Assembly (NCBI RefSeq): GCF_029784135.1
Contig: NC_073746.1
Location: forward strand, 247,699,307-247,763,306
Length of the DNA stretch: 64,000 bases
Direction of reading: 5' to 3'
Source: Toxorhynchites rutilus septentrionalis
Taxonomy: Eukaryota; Arthropoda; Insecta; Diptera; Culicidae
The notes under the pieces are model-generated. The model saw nothing but the letters and a program-made list of their open reading frames with translations. It did no database searches and was not told the origin of the DNA. The position numbers and the translations under genes are program-made. Shown here in pieces: positions 23,640 through 34,433 of the stretch (the first letter of the stretch is position 1; each line of letters begins with the position of its first letter).

Positions 23640-23835
23640 TTGATGTTTCACATTACAAAAAGGAAGCTGCTTCATCTATTGGCGACCTCTTCAGTGAACA
23701 ATTTTCAACTGTGTTCACAAATGACACGCTTGATCCAAAAAAGATGTCTGAAGCGGCAGCCAAAGAACCTCTTCGCCTTGCCATCGGCCCAAATCCACAG
23801 ATTTCGCTTCACAGTATTGAACCACGGGCCTTTCT
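23640..23835 (+). pseudogene. Jockey-type retrotransposon fragment, between endonuclease and RT
   Basis: The segment KKEAASSIGDLFSEQFSTVF followed by NDTLDP and IGPNPQ resembles the linker that precedes the reverse transcriptase in mosquito Jockey elements, where a segment of this kind leads into an SFSPGPDG-type motif. The RT itself is missing. Only this piece survives. Confidence 0.5.
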
Positions 23836-23856
23836 TGTTTTTGCTGAAGAGGCAAT

Positions 23857-23898
23857 CCTGTTTTTGTGTAAGGGATAGGGATCGCACAAAAAAATGGT
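23857..23898. repeat. Solo end of the GTGCGG MITE family
   Basis: CCTGTTTTTGTGT, AAGGGATAGGGATCGCACAA and poly-A match the inverse of the right end of the element at 39418-39964. The other end is absent. Confidence 0.5.
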
Positions 23899-23910
23899 TC
23901 TAAACATGTC

Positions 23911-24318
23911 CAAACTCGTCCAATTTCAAACGCTTATTACTCGGTCATTTCATGATGGATTTACGATTTTTTTGCGTCAATCCATTTGGGCACTCCATAA
24001 CAATTTATTACATTGAAGAAAATAATATCTATCATGAAACTAACTATCTTACAATTTGAAAATCTCAATTATTATCCAAACGGAAATACCGTGTTCTGAT
24101 TGGTCGAATCCGAAAATGCAAGCTTCCTCTTGTACTCACAATTATTGCTCAGTCATTTCCTGATGGATTTATGAGATTTTTGCATCAATCGGGTTGAGCA
24201 GTTCATAACAAATCACCACAGTGAATAAAATAATATATTCTATGAAACTACCTATCCTACAATTGTAAAATCTCAAACAATCGGAAATCCCGCGTTCCGA
24301 TTGGTCGATTCGCAAAAG
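23911..24318 (+). repeat. 200-bp dispersed repeat, two tandem copies
   Basis: Two head-to-tail units (about 23911-24128 and 24131-24318) share TTATTRCTCRGTCATTTC, GATGGATTTA, GAGCA/GGGCA-type and CATAACA segments, ACTAWCTATC and GATTGGTCGA, in that order. Further copies are at 26506-26711 and 28798-28996. No coding content. Confidence 0.65.
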
Positions 24319-24702
24319 TAATTATTTCTCTCACATCCAGTGCATCTGCACTCTATGTAAATCAGAATACGGGACTGAATAATGGAATGAGTTTAATGTT
24401 TGTTTTTCTGTTGATATGCGTCGCATATTTCACATGTTTCTAAAAACCGAGAATTCAGTTTCATTTGTTGTTTTTTGTTGTTGTTGTTCTATTGATTGTG
24501 CGTAATTCATTATCTCCGACAGAGAAAAAAAGTATAATGGAATAGAGTCCTTTCCACGAGGGCCCTTCTCAGCTCTAGAGGAGAATGAACTGAAAAAGTT
24601 TAAAGCCTCTTGAAACAAAAATGGAATGGAATGGATTTTATTCACTGCTCTTTGGATATCGGATCGAGAAGGTCGTACCTTAGCAGTCCGAAAGAGTTTA
24701 TA

Positions 24703-25156
24703 CAGGGAAACTTCGATATAACGTACCCTCGTTATAACGTACCCTCGATATAACGTCACTCGATACAACGTACATTTTACCTCGATATAACGTACACATT
24801 TCCAAAGTGTGAAGGAATTTTTTTTTCAATACTTTTTTTCTGATAGAACAGTGAATTATCCATATTGTGATGCTAAAACAAGTTTTGTGCCTTCAATCAA
24901 TTCCGAAATACAGCTGGTTTTGTGATTCCGGATTCTAAATGAATCAAGCTTTAATCAACAGTACGAAGGGAAACATCATGAGAAAGGCTGGGTTCGTCTT
25001 CTGATTGAAGTTATTCATTAGCTTCACTAAAACAGCAACACAATAATGTATTATAGACTACGTTTGTGAGTACTTTATTATGCTTCGATATAACGTACAA
25101 TTCGATACAACGCACAATTTTGAAAGTGAAATGTACGTTATATCGAAGTTTACCTG
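24703..25156. mobile_element. pogo/Tigger-like MITE, copy 1
   Basis: The ends are CAGGGAAACTTCGATATAAC and the inverse of CAGGTAAACTTCGATATAAC, flanked by TA (24701-24702 and 25157-25158). Subterminal CGATATAACGTAC and CGATACAACG motifs are reiterated at both ends. The 454 bp encode no transposase. TA duplication and CAG-GAAACTTCGATA-type ends fit pogo-like elements. Confidence 0.8.
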
Positions 25157-25158
25157 TA

Positions 25159-26250
25159 TATACTTTCTGCGTTTTACCCCCATTTCTGGGCAAGGAAAGG
25201 AAGAGACATCTATCCATTGAGCTTTGGCCGTTGTGGCGGTCTTTGCTCCTGTACTGCGGCATTTTCAGTTTACCGCTGTAGCGAAGATTACTGTTTTGCT
25301 GGTATTTGCTGCTTGGCGGATTTTTCTGCTAGCCGTTTTAGAGGCGTTTTGCTGTCCATCAACAAAAAGGCACGCTTTCCTAGCGGCAATGACACTACCT
25401 TTTCTCCGGACAACGTAAAGTTTTTCCCCCATGGTGAAGTGCACATGAGATACACTTAGCTTGTTTCAACGACTATTATATGAAGTACGGAAAAATAAGT
25501 GATAGCAGAGCATTTCCCCGCGAGTGAATATATCACAATATATGGTCACGCACTACAAACGCCGACCCCGTAAGCTTTCATAGGAGCAAAAACAACAGTC
25601 TAATACTAATGCCGAAAGAGTTAAATGTTACCGAATAAAATGAGAATGGTTGTATCTGACAGCAGTGGTTCTCCTGGATGGAATTCACCCTTCGTATATA
25701 CTTTTATTACAGAACACAGGAGCCATCTCGTTCGGGGCTATCGATGGCAACATACTGATAAATGTTACTTGGTACATTTAACCAATCTGTTTATTCATTG
25801 CTCAACGTCTATCTGGGCAAAAGGCATATCTTCGGAGATCAATCGCTTTTATCATTCTAGACCGGAAAAACAAATTCATTTCAAGAAAGCACTATAAACT
25901 CAAGCTATAATTAGTTGATCTATTGATCTAGATATCTTTACGAGGGGTGTAACCTATCTATTTAACACATACTTTATTCTACTTTAGCATCTTTTATCGT
26001 GATATGCATCATCCAATGACTAATCACCATCCTTCTGCCATCATCGCTCGATTGTAACACAGAAGGAGTGTACAAACAATACCTAATAACCAAAACAGCC
26101 CTTTTCAGAGCCACCTAACGTAATCCTACGCTAACTATGCATTCGTGTCTCCGACACAACCCTCCTGTAACTTTTTTTCTCTATGATGAACGTGTCAGCT
26201 TTTACTTTGGTTTTGGTTCATTCGATCCTTCACTCAACTTGGCAACACCG
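25159..26250. other. Unassigned DNA
   Basis: No gene supported. A sequence resembling a decayed histone 3' stem-loop (AGCCCTTTTCAGAGCC, 26097-26112) is followed at once by a weak copy of the GACGTAG palindrome (26117-26132). No histone coding sequence is visible upstream. Confidence 0.3.
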
Positions 26251-26263
26251 ACATCTACGCATA

Positions 26264-26413
26264 TTCGGTAACCTGCTTCGTAGCATCTTAGAACATGCTG
26301 ACCCCATTTGGGCACTTTATCACGCATCGATAATCATAGGAATCAAAAATAATCAGAAGCGCCTCATTCGATTTGCATTATTACGAAATCTCCCATGGAA
26401 CGACCAGGGTTGT
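26264..26413 (+). pseudogene. Jockey-type retrotransposon fragment, RT C-terminal region
   Basis: The reading frame gives LLRSILEHADPIWALYHASI, then IKNNQKRLIRFAL and LPWND. This matches the conserved region after the reverse transcriptase fingers and thumb in Jockey-clade elements (LVRSILEY, PVW.PYH, IQ..F.RFALR, LPW). About 50 codons survive; upstream and downstream coding parts are absent. Confidence 0.7.
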
Positions 26414-26505
26414 CATAAAAAAATCTGTGTTTTGACATAGGATTCCGTCTTTTGGAAACATATTGGAAGCCCAACTTGAAAAACGAAGAATCTGCCTCAC
26501 CACTC

Positions 26506-26711
26506 AAATTGTTCAATTTCAAGCGCTTATTGCTCAACTATTGCCTAATGGATTTACGAGATATTGGAATCAACCAATTTAGGCACTCCCTAACAGGTCA
26601 TTAAAATGAGAAAATTTATATATTTTATTAAACTTACTATCGAACAAACAATTGAAAAATGTCAAAAATTTTCTACAGAAAAATCCCGCGCTCTGGTTCG
26701 TCAAGCACAAC
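26506..26711 (+). repeat. 200-bp dispersed repeat, third copy
   Basis: Matches the tandem units at 23911-24318 from TTCAAGCGCTTATTGCTCA to the TCTGGTTCGTCAA end, with more divergence in the middle. Confidence 0.6.
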
Positions 26712-27235
26712 CAATCTGAACGCTTGTTGGACCAAAAACAAACTATTTCTCTTTATGTAGCGGAACATGACACACTAATTAATTTGACGACTGCGTTGCG
26801 ACTGCAATGCATTAGGTTCATGGAACCGTTTGAAGAAATGACAAAAATCTACAAGTTCTGGCCTCCCCTGTATATTCAAAGTAACTCCGCATATTGAAGC
26901 ATTAACGTATTTGGACAAGGACGAGAATGCTCAAAGCACAACGAACTTACCACCTATCATTTAAAGCTAGATGGGGAAGTCCTTTCAACTACTTAGGAGT
27001 AAATCCAAATCATCTTATTGCAGTTTTTGTGTATTTCACAACAAATTGTATTTTTCTGTTATCCTTTATCATAGAAACTAGTGTGAGAGGACATACCATT
27101 AGTACATTATGTAGATTTGTGTTTTCAAATATTATTGGCAACCCTTTAAAATTGACCAATCAGCAGCTGGTCCGAAAATTGGTCCGAAATCGACCCCCTA
27201 TTGTCTGGTGTTGTCTTAGGATGGGTTTAGACTAG

Positions 27236-28049
27236 TGATATATTCATGTGCAATAAATGATTCTATGGTGGTTAGACTCTCCACCAACCTCTCTAAGGGG
27301 GGGGGGTGGGTTTGTGGCTGCCATACAAATGAAACACAAATTTCTGCATTACTCGGGAATTAATCGAGCAAATGAAACCAAATTTGACATGATGATGGTA
27401 TGACACCCCTCCCTCCTCTGGAATGGAGAGGGGGGGGGGGTCCCATAAAAATATTACACATATTTCAACCAAAAATATTCCAACCAAACATGACAATTGA
27501 AAATTTCCGAAAACTTTTTTTAAATTCCCATATGTTCTACAATTACATAGTGACAAGCGCTGTTAGTCCATTTGATGTTTGCGCTAGCGGAAAAGATCTT
27601 TGTTCGAAACTGGAAATGGATTTGAATGTGATGAAACGCACTCCTATATCTTCTTCTATCTATACGAATAAAAAAGTATCGCCGAATGTATTGATAAGAG
27701 CAGAACTCGAGGAAGGAATTGTCCGATTTAGGGCTGTCTTTATTCTATCATATTTTCTGTATCAAACATTTATTCCATGTAACGGAAAAACATGTTATTT
27801 GCAAGTGGTTGAAAAATCTTGAAGAATTGTGTCTGAAAATAATCTGATATTATAACGATGAGTTTTGTTAGAAATACTAGGAATTTTATAGTAAAAGGTA
27901 AATTCAACGGGATCGATTAGAAGATCAATCAATGAACAGTTCTGCGATTGGGCCCATGAACTAGCTCATAGTAAGAAAACGTGAATGTTCGAAGGTATTG
28001 TTAACAAAAAACAAATGTTGGGCGGGACGAAGTTTGCCGGGTCAGCTAG
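27236..28049 (+). mobile_element. Helitron 3' part
   Basis: The 3' end GACGAAGTTTGCCGGGTCAG followed by CTAG, with T next to it, is typical of insect non-autonomous Helitrons (3' CTRR ahead of T). Upstream are G-runs (27297-27307 and 27430-27440) in a repeated segment containing CCATACAAATGAAACACAAA. The 5' TC end is not seen, so the left limit is approximate. Confidence 0.55.
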
Positions 28050-28051
28050 TA

Positions 28052-28249
28052 TCTATATAAATAAAAATGATTTGGTGTCCGTTCCTCACAATTTAACTCA
28101 AGAACGAAGCCACAGGCATTTTTTTTTGAACAGGCAGTATCGGGATTGAAGTGTCTCAGTCTGCGTCAGGTTTAAATGCTAACAAAATTATGAAAACCAT
28201 TCGGAAAGATGAAAAAATGGAAAGTAATTATTTCAGCAAATTTTACAAA
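28052..28249 (+). mobile_element. Helitron fragment, truncated
   Basis: Starts TCTATATAAATAAAAATGAT directly behind the CTAGTA of the previous copy. It is interrupted at 28250 by another start of the same family, so it has lost its 3' end. Confidence 0.65.
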
Positions 28250-28483
28250 TCTATATAAATAAAAATGATTTGGTGTCCTTCCCTCACGATTTAACTCAGG
28301 CAACTCAGGCAGTATCAGGATTGAAGTGTCTAAGTCTGCGTCTGGTGTATATATCAAGAATTAAATTATATACTGCGAATATAGATCGCGCAAGAAAAAT
28401 AATTTTCGGGGAACGTGAGTGTTCGAATTAATTTAAATCAGAAACGAAATTGTAGGCGAGACGAAGTTTGCCGGGTCAGCTAG
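28250..28483 (+). mobile_element. Short non-autonomous Helitron
   Basis: Complete by its ends: 5' TCTATATAAATAAAAATG and 3' GCCGGGTCAGCTAG. The 234-bp element has no coding capacity. Head-to-tail nesting with the two preceding pieces is the tandem arrangement often left by rolling-circle transposition. Confidence 0.7.
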
Positions 28484-28797
28484 CATGTAATAAATGCGAC
28501 AAGGCATTATTTTAATCCATCAAATCCATTTAATTCTCCAGTTGAGGTACTCGATTCCAGATCCACTGTTACCAATTAGTTTATTATTCTTAATTTCATA
28601 ACGTAAACATTAGTATTTTTACACAGTTCTTTGATGCACAAAAATCATTACTTTGTATTATCATATATTTTGTAGCTTTAGCAACAATGATTCAATTTTA
28701 TTGGCAGACATAAATCTTTTTGACGTGGGACTACGTCTAACCGGAATATATGGGGGGTAAAATGAAAACCTAAACACAGAACATGCAGGAAAAAATG

Positions 28798-28996
28798 AAA
28801 GATTCCGAATGCTTATAAATCGTACATTTCTTACTGGACCGGAAAGATGTTTGCATCAACTGATAGGGAATATTTTTACGCTTCTATCGCAATTAATAAA
28901 ATGTTATTTTTCATTAGATAAACAACTGAATAACTGTAAAATGTTAAGCGTTATCTAAACGCCCTAACTGCCTCGTTTTGATTGGCCTGATTTACG
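28798..28996 (+). repeat. 200-bp dispersed repeat, diverged copy
   Basis: Shares the order of segments with 23911-24318 (GCTTATAA, a GATGTTTGCATCAA-like piece, AATAAAATG, ACTGTAAAAT, TTTGATTGGCC). It runs straight into the 95-bp minisatellite at 29021, so the two repeats may be parts of one larger unit. Confidence 0.45.
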
Positions 28997-29020
28997 GTTT
29001 CCCCATCACAGTCATCATAA

Positions 29021-29211
29021 CCAAGCAGCCTTGGGGAAATCGGCATCGCAAATACATGAAAGTATGGGGATTTTTGTTCTCACCGAAATGTGTTCCCCAA
29101 CACAGACTTCAAAACCAAGCACGCTGGAGAAATCGGCATTGCAAATGCATGTAACTCGGGGGCATTTTTGTTCCAACTGAAATGTGTTTCCCTAATACAT
29201 ACTTTAAATCA
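29021..29211 (+). repeat. 95-bp minisatellite, two units
   Basis: Two units with the order GGGGAAATCGGCATYGCAAA, TACATG, GGGGATTTTTGTTC, CYGAAATGTGTT, CCCTAACACAGACTTCAAA-like. The same unit forms the arrays at 30357-30754 and, inverted, at 62575-62915. Confidence 0.7.
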
Positions 29212-29573
29212 GTACCGAAAATATTCACCTTCACGACATTCAAATACGGCGAATTTCAGTTTGCCTTGTATTGATAACCTACTGCTCAAGCGAGAGTCGA
29301 TAAATATGGAACAACAATATCAATAAACACCAGTGGAATGAAGAACAAACATCAGCTTGCCATGAAGTTCATTTTTCATTTGCATCTTCATTTTGGTCAT
29401 GATATTCGTAACGTCGAAATTGAAGATCATTGCGTATTAGTGAAAATCAAAGCATGAAATTCAACGTCAACCAATTGAGAGTAAAATAGATGACACAAAA
29501 TTCTTGTTTTTTGCGACTTCGGCAATGGAATGTATAGTATAACTCTTGCTATGTTTTATTAATCTACTCCCGA

Positions 29574-29904
29574 TTGGCCGAAAATGTCATACACCGCCAA
29601 TTAGATGGGCAATGGGTGACAATAATAGACGAGTGGAAAACGAACATAAATGATACAAAACCCCTACGGTATGGGTATTGGAAAAAAGGGCTTCAACAGC
29701 CGAAGTCGAATATCGTATTCCGATGTCATTTTAGAAAAGAAGATGATGGCTTCCGGTTCATTGGAAACATTGAGCGAAATGGTAGTAGTTAAAAATCATA
29801 GAAAGCGGAAACAGAAACGGAAACGGACCGTCCCTCTCATGCTAAAGGTAACGAGATCAATTCTCACCCTCGACATTCTTCCAAAAATGGAAGTAAAGTG
29901 TTGA
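29574..29904 (+). other. Unrecognised open frames
   Basis: Two overlapping frames (72 and 84 codons) on the plus strand; the second is rich in Lys/Arg. They resemble no family I know and lack supporting context. They are probably non-coding. A short reiteration of CAACGCTCAACG follows near 29940-29998. Confidence 0.2.
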
Positions 29905-30356
29905 AAGTCACTACAATACAGTATAAAAACTGAACGGAACGCTCAACGCCGTTCAACGCTAAACCTTACTCAGCCGCACAACGGTCAACGCTCAACGAAA
30001 ACTAATGTTGCCTTTTCCGGATTCCTTGTTCTTTCTTTTTTTTTTTTTGAATAAACATAAAATACGATTTCAATAAAAATTCACTGCAAGTGATGAAGAT
30101 CAACTTAACGTTCGTGATAATCACCTGAAATTATTGACAGTAATAAAAGTGGCTGAATGCAGGCTTTGCGAAATTCCCTCATACTGTTTTCGTTCATCAT
30201 ACCAGACAAAGTTCACGCGTCTCGACTCTTGTGCTATACTCATTATAACAGATAGGGTGTTGAGTGTCAACAGAAGAGAATTCATCTGACATTGAGAAAA
30301 AGCTAATTCATTCATTCGTGAATAAATTTTGATAATTTGTGGCACTGCTTTAAATA

Positions 30357-30754
30357 CATGGAGCGTGGGGAAATATGCATTGCAAATACATTCCAGTCGG
30401 GGGGATTTTTGTTCCGACTGAAATGTATTTCCCTTACACAGAATTCAAATCCATGGAGCGTGGGGAAATTGCAAATTCATGCAAGTCGAGCGGCATTTTT
30501 GTTTCGACTGAAATATGTTTCCCTAACACAGACTTCAAATCCATGGAGCGTGGGGAAATTGGCATTGCAAATTCATGTAAATCGGGCGCATTTTCGTTCC
30601 GACTGAAATGTGTTTCCCTAACACCTCTAACTAATTCCCCTATCTTCAAATCTATGGAGCGTGGGGAAATTGGCATTAGAAATACATGGAAGTCGGGGGC
30701 ATTTTTGTTCCGACTGAAATGTGTTTACCTAATACAGACTTCTAAACCAAGGTG
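30357..30754 (+). repeat. 95-bp minisatellite array, four units
   Basis: Units begin at about 30357, 30451, 30541 and 30652, each starting CATGGAGCGTGGGGAAAT and containing TTTTTGTTCCGACTGAAATG and CAGACTTCAAAT. The third unit carries an extra segment of about 20 bp. Open frames on both strands come from the repeat and are not genes. Confidence 0.85.
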
Positions 30755-30832
30755 TCATCATATCAAACGTAAGGGACTGTCATTAAATTTACTTGTAACG
30801 AAGAACATAATCATGAAACAAGTACCGTAGGA

Positions 30833-30916
30833 ATAATATTTAATTTAAGAAAACATTGTATCATTAATATATAAGTATGTAGCCTACATTTGTTTGACGA
30901 AAATAAATAAATAAAT
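30833..30916 (+). mobile_element. Jockey 3' tail, 5'-truncated insertion
   Basis: AAAACATTGTATCATTAATA and TATAAGTATGTAGCCTAC, ending in AAATAAATAAATAAAT, match the 3' tail of the Jockey relic at 44630-44703. This is the expected result of severely 5'-truncated target-primed insertion. Confidence 0.6.
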
Positions 30917-31699
30917 CTATCCCAATTCATGAATTGACCTTACATGGCATTATACAATCTTTTTACTCACAAAGCAAATATATTGGATTCAATTGAATTC
31001 GCAAATTGTTTCATTCAATCAAAAATTTAATCCATACAAACAAATGATTGCTAAGCTAAGGTAGTCCCAGGTCAGCCTTGCGGTTATATCATAGATATAA
31101 CCCACTCATTTTTTTTTCCAAAATATTTATTTTATTAAGGCACATATAGTGTTAGCCTGATGGGGCCGGGAGTTCAATATTTTGACAATTTTTGTCTTAC
31201 GACTATGTTAGTAAAATGTGACCGATTACTCGCGGTTGGCTCGAGGTTAGTATTACAAAGATTCTCATAATTGGGATGTTTCAGTCTCCAGTGCTCTGTA
31301 TGTGTGGCCGACACGGGATACTTCCTATTGGAATGCAACTGACCATTAATCAGCGACGTCCCCCTAGTATGTACCTCATATCAATCGTGGTGCATTTCTC
31401 TTGACTCGAGGAATCCAGGGTAGAATGGTCATGGAATGGCGGTACAATCTTCAGCTCATGTAGAGTTGTCATGCATGAACGGTACAACCTTTGGCTCTTG
31501 TTGAATGATCAGTGGCCTACACAACCTTCAACCTGTGTATCTGTAAAGAGTATGTGTATGTATTGCCGCGACTAAGTAAAAGTTTATAGATCGGATAGAA
31601 GGGATATGAAACAGGGACACAACGAAGGAAACATCATTAAACGTTGACATCGGCGTTTTTGAGGAACAGGTATAGATGAAACAGAAGATCAGGATCACG

Positions 31700-32311
31700 T
31701 CGAGACCTTAGGGATAATCGTGTGCAGCCAACGACCGAACTCATCTTCACTCATGCGCTGCCAACTTACGAGTGTGTACTGACAAGGAATGTGAAAAAAT
31801 TCGTTATAAGCAATTTCCTTTCAAAAAGTGTGCCTTCTGAAGCGCCCACCATAGCTAGCGAGTCCGCTTTCTCATTCCCCGGAATCGAGCAATGAGAGGG
31901 AACCCATGCTAAAGTAATCTTGAATAATTTTTCGACCAAAACACCCAATAGATGTCTTATTCTTGTTAGGAAATAAGATGAGCGTTTATCAACTTTCATT
32001 GAGCGGATTGCCTCTATTGAGCTGAGACTGTCTGAGAAAATAAAATAATGGTTGATGGGCAATGTTTCAATGATCCCCAGTGCGTAGTATATCGCACCCA
32101 GTTCAGCGACATACACGGAACAAGGATCTTTGAGTTTGAAAGAGGCACTGAAATTTTCATTGAAGATGCCGAAGCCAGTGGACATGTTTATGAATGAACC
32201 GTCAGTAAAGAACATTTTATCAGATCTAACTTTCACACATTTTGCCAAAAATATCGGCGGAATTAAATCGAAGCGCAGATGATCTGGGATTCCATGGATT
32301 TTTTGTCGCAA
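31700..32311 (-). pseudogene. RNase H domain of the I-type retrotransposon
   Basis: The reverse frame contains the four acidic positions and the His of RNase HI. FFTDGS has the first Asp at 32201-32203, then VAELGAIYYAL (Glu), IFSDSLSSIEAI (Asp), and WVPSHCSIPGNEKADSLA with His and the last Asp. In the element it would remove RNA from the first cDNA strand. Beyond GASEGTLFERK the frame shifts. A continuation of the type SWQRMSEDEFGRWLH is legible in another frame at about 31700-31760. The domain is intact in this copy although the element is not. Confidence 0.85.
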
Positions 32312-33950
32312 GGACAGATCAAAAATGACAGAGGAATTGCAAAAGTATGGGAAGCAAACTTAGTTGAAGATGTCCGGTGAAGATGCACTTCATGGGCAAG
32401 GTACTCATGGTATAAGGACATAAAACTTGACTGAGGAGTCAGTTGGAGTAGATTTTCGAAGTTATCAATCACCAATGGATTCATGATCTTGCAACGGATG
32501 AGAAATCTGTAAGATAATGCTGTGAACCGAAGAGTAAGCGGAGATACTCCTCCCAAGACTTCGAGACTCGTCATATGTGTCGAATGCAAACACCCCATGG
32601 CTATACGCAAGCAACGATATTGTATTCTCTCCAGCTTGAGAATATGAATCCTGGCGGCTGATCGGAAGCAAAAACTGCCATATTCTAACACTGATAATGT
32701 CGTTGTTTTATAAAGCTTAATGAGGTCTCCTGGATAGGCACCCAACCATGTTCCGGTTATTTGCTTGGAGAAAATTGATTCTATACTGGCATTTCTGTTT
32801 CAAATTCGCAATGTGTCTCCCTCAGGTACACTTTGAATCAAAATATACTTCCCAGGTATTTGAAAAACATAGAGTGTTGGATCGTTTTGCTGGATAGGTG
32901 AAGCTGGAATTGGGCGGGTTCGTGCTCCCTAGAAAAAACGACCATTTCAGTTTTCTCCGTAGAGAATTCGATACCCAGCTTGAGGGCCCACCTGAACAGA
33001 TTGTTCAGGGTATCTTGCAACGACTATTGTAGAACGACGGGATTAGTACTCGTGGTGGAAATTACTCCATCGTCTGCAAGTTGTCTCAGCGTGCAGTCTC
33101 TAGTTAGACAATCATCCATATCATTGACGTAAAAACTGTACAAGAGAGGGCTTAGACAGGAGCCTTGCGGTAGGCCCATAAAACTGTAGCGAGAAGACTT
33201 CGAGCTGCCATGAGAGAAAATCATGTGCTTTTCTGACAGTAAATTGTACAGGAAATTATTGAGAATTGGTGAAAGTCCACGATTATGAAGCTTCTCTGAG
33301 AGAATTTCAAGAAAAATAGAAGCAATTTGTTCTTTACGAACAAATGCAGTTTGAATTTCAGAAGATAGCAGCGTGAGACCCCGACGGAAGCAAAATTGCG
33401 TATTTGATAGCAAATTGTTCGTTTCGACCTACTTGTCCAAACGTAGTAGAATCATTTTCTCTGACAATTTACGGATACAGGATAACATTGCAATCGGCCT
33501 ATACGAACTGTGATCCTAGCCGGCTTGTTGGGTTTTCGTATGGCTATCACTCTCACTTGTCTCCAGTCATGCGGGACAATATTCAGCTCCAGAAACTTGT
33601 TGAACAAGTTCAGCAAACGCTGTTTTGCCAAGTCGGGAAGATTCTTCAACAAGTTGAATTTAATCTTGTCCGACCTCGGAGCTGAATTGTTACATGAGAG
33701 AAGGGCAATTGAGAATTCCACCATCGAAAAATTATCAGAATCGCTTTGAAGCAGAATGTTGCGTACGACGTTTTGTGCAGGAACGGAGTCGAGGCAGACC
33801 TTCCTCGCAAAGTTGTAAATCCAACGGTCAGAGTATTTCTCAATTTCGTTTGTATGGTTCCAGCCACGCATTTTCCTAGCAGTATTCCAAAGAGTGCTCA
33901 TAGCGGTCTCCCTTGACAAACCATTGACGAACTTCCGCCAATATCCCTAT
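32263..33950 (-). pseudogene. Reverse transcriptase of the I-type retrotransposon
   Basis: The reverse strand reads from WRKFVNGLSRETAMSTLWNT (about 33950-33890) through DKIKFNLLKNLPDLAKQRLL and LNIVPHDWRQVRVIAIRKPN (RT motifs 1-2). Then come FRRGLTLLSSEIQTAFVRKE (33370 region), FMGLPQGSCLSPLLYSFYVN (motif B) and LADDGVIS (motif C, about 33045-33068). The stretch holding motif A (AFD) has been lost between FLEI and LSEKLHNRG. At least three frame changes occur. The C-terminal part with LYKTTTLSVLEYGSFCF (32700 region) is readable. It is catalytically dead. Confidence 0.85.
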
Positions 33951-33979
33951 CATGTACGGTTCAATGGCTTAAACCCAAA

Positions 33980-34433
33980 ACTCAGTGAAACAAAAGACAA
34001 ATAAGCTTTCCGCATACTTTGCCACATACACGGCCCAGACCGAGAAAGATATTGTTCTCCTTCATGCGCTCCTTTTTTTACTCTTAGAGAACACTTCCCA
34101 ACTTCATTTTATAATCAGATGCAATATTATCACGTATTTGGTGAACAACTACTGAAGCATCATTAGCCATGTGGATAGCGTGGTCGTGTGAAATAGCTTT
34201 GAATTCCATCCGGCCATAGTTGGATCTCCATTGACGTCGTATGGACTTTTTTTGGCACAATCCCAAATGAAATGAGAAAAGAAAACAGAACGAGACGTCT
34301 GCTCGCATACATACAAACCATTTTTAAGCTTTTAAAATAGCTCATTATTTGCGCATTTGACTCTCTAGCGCACGGAATGGCATCATTTCTGCCAAAAATG
34401 AAATGTTTTCTGCCAACGCTAGTTTGTGTGTAG
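33980..34433 (+). repeat. tRNA-like dispersed repeat, copy 2
   Basis: Inverted relative of 2688-3133. The A-box-like TAGCGTGGTCG lies at 34176-34186, and the B-box position (34218-34229) is degraded to AGTTGGATCTCC. The body through AAGCTTTTAAAATAGCTCAT and the end CCAACGCTAGTTTGTG match copy 1. It abuts the truncated 5' side of the I-type element. Confidence 0.6.

Larger units (their letters stand above)
31107..33975 (-). mobile_element. I-type non-LTR retrotransposon, 5'-truncated
   Basis: On the reverse strand the order is: end of the endonuclease-RT linker, reverse transcriptase, RNase H, then 3' UTR ending in an A-rich tail at 31107-31140 (AATAAAATAAATATTTTGG then A8). RT plus a C-terminal RNase H is typical of I-group non-LTR elements. 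The endonuclease is missing, so the copy is truncated at its 5' side next to the tRNA-like repeat at 33980. Frameshifts throughout show it is inactive. Confidence 0.8.

Noticed and set aside
25217..25459. Histone H1-like tail or protamine on the reverse strand
   Set aside because: Only weak composition similarity, with stops and no conserved block.
30337..30830. Overlapping genes on both strands with internal repeats
   Set aside because: The frames follow the 95-bp minisatellite; no homology.
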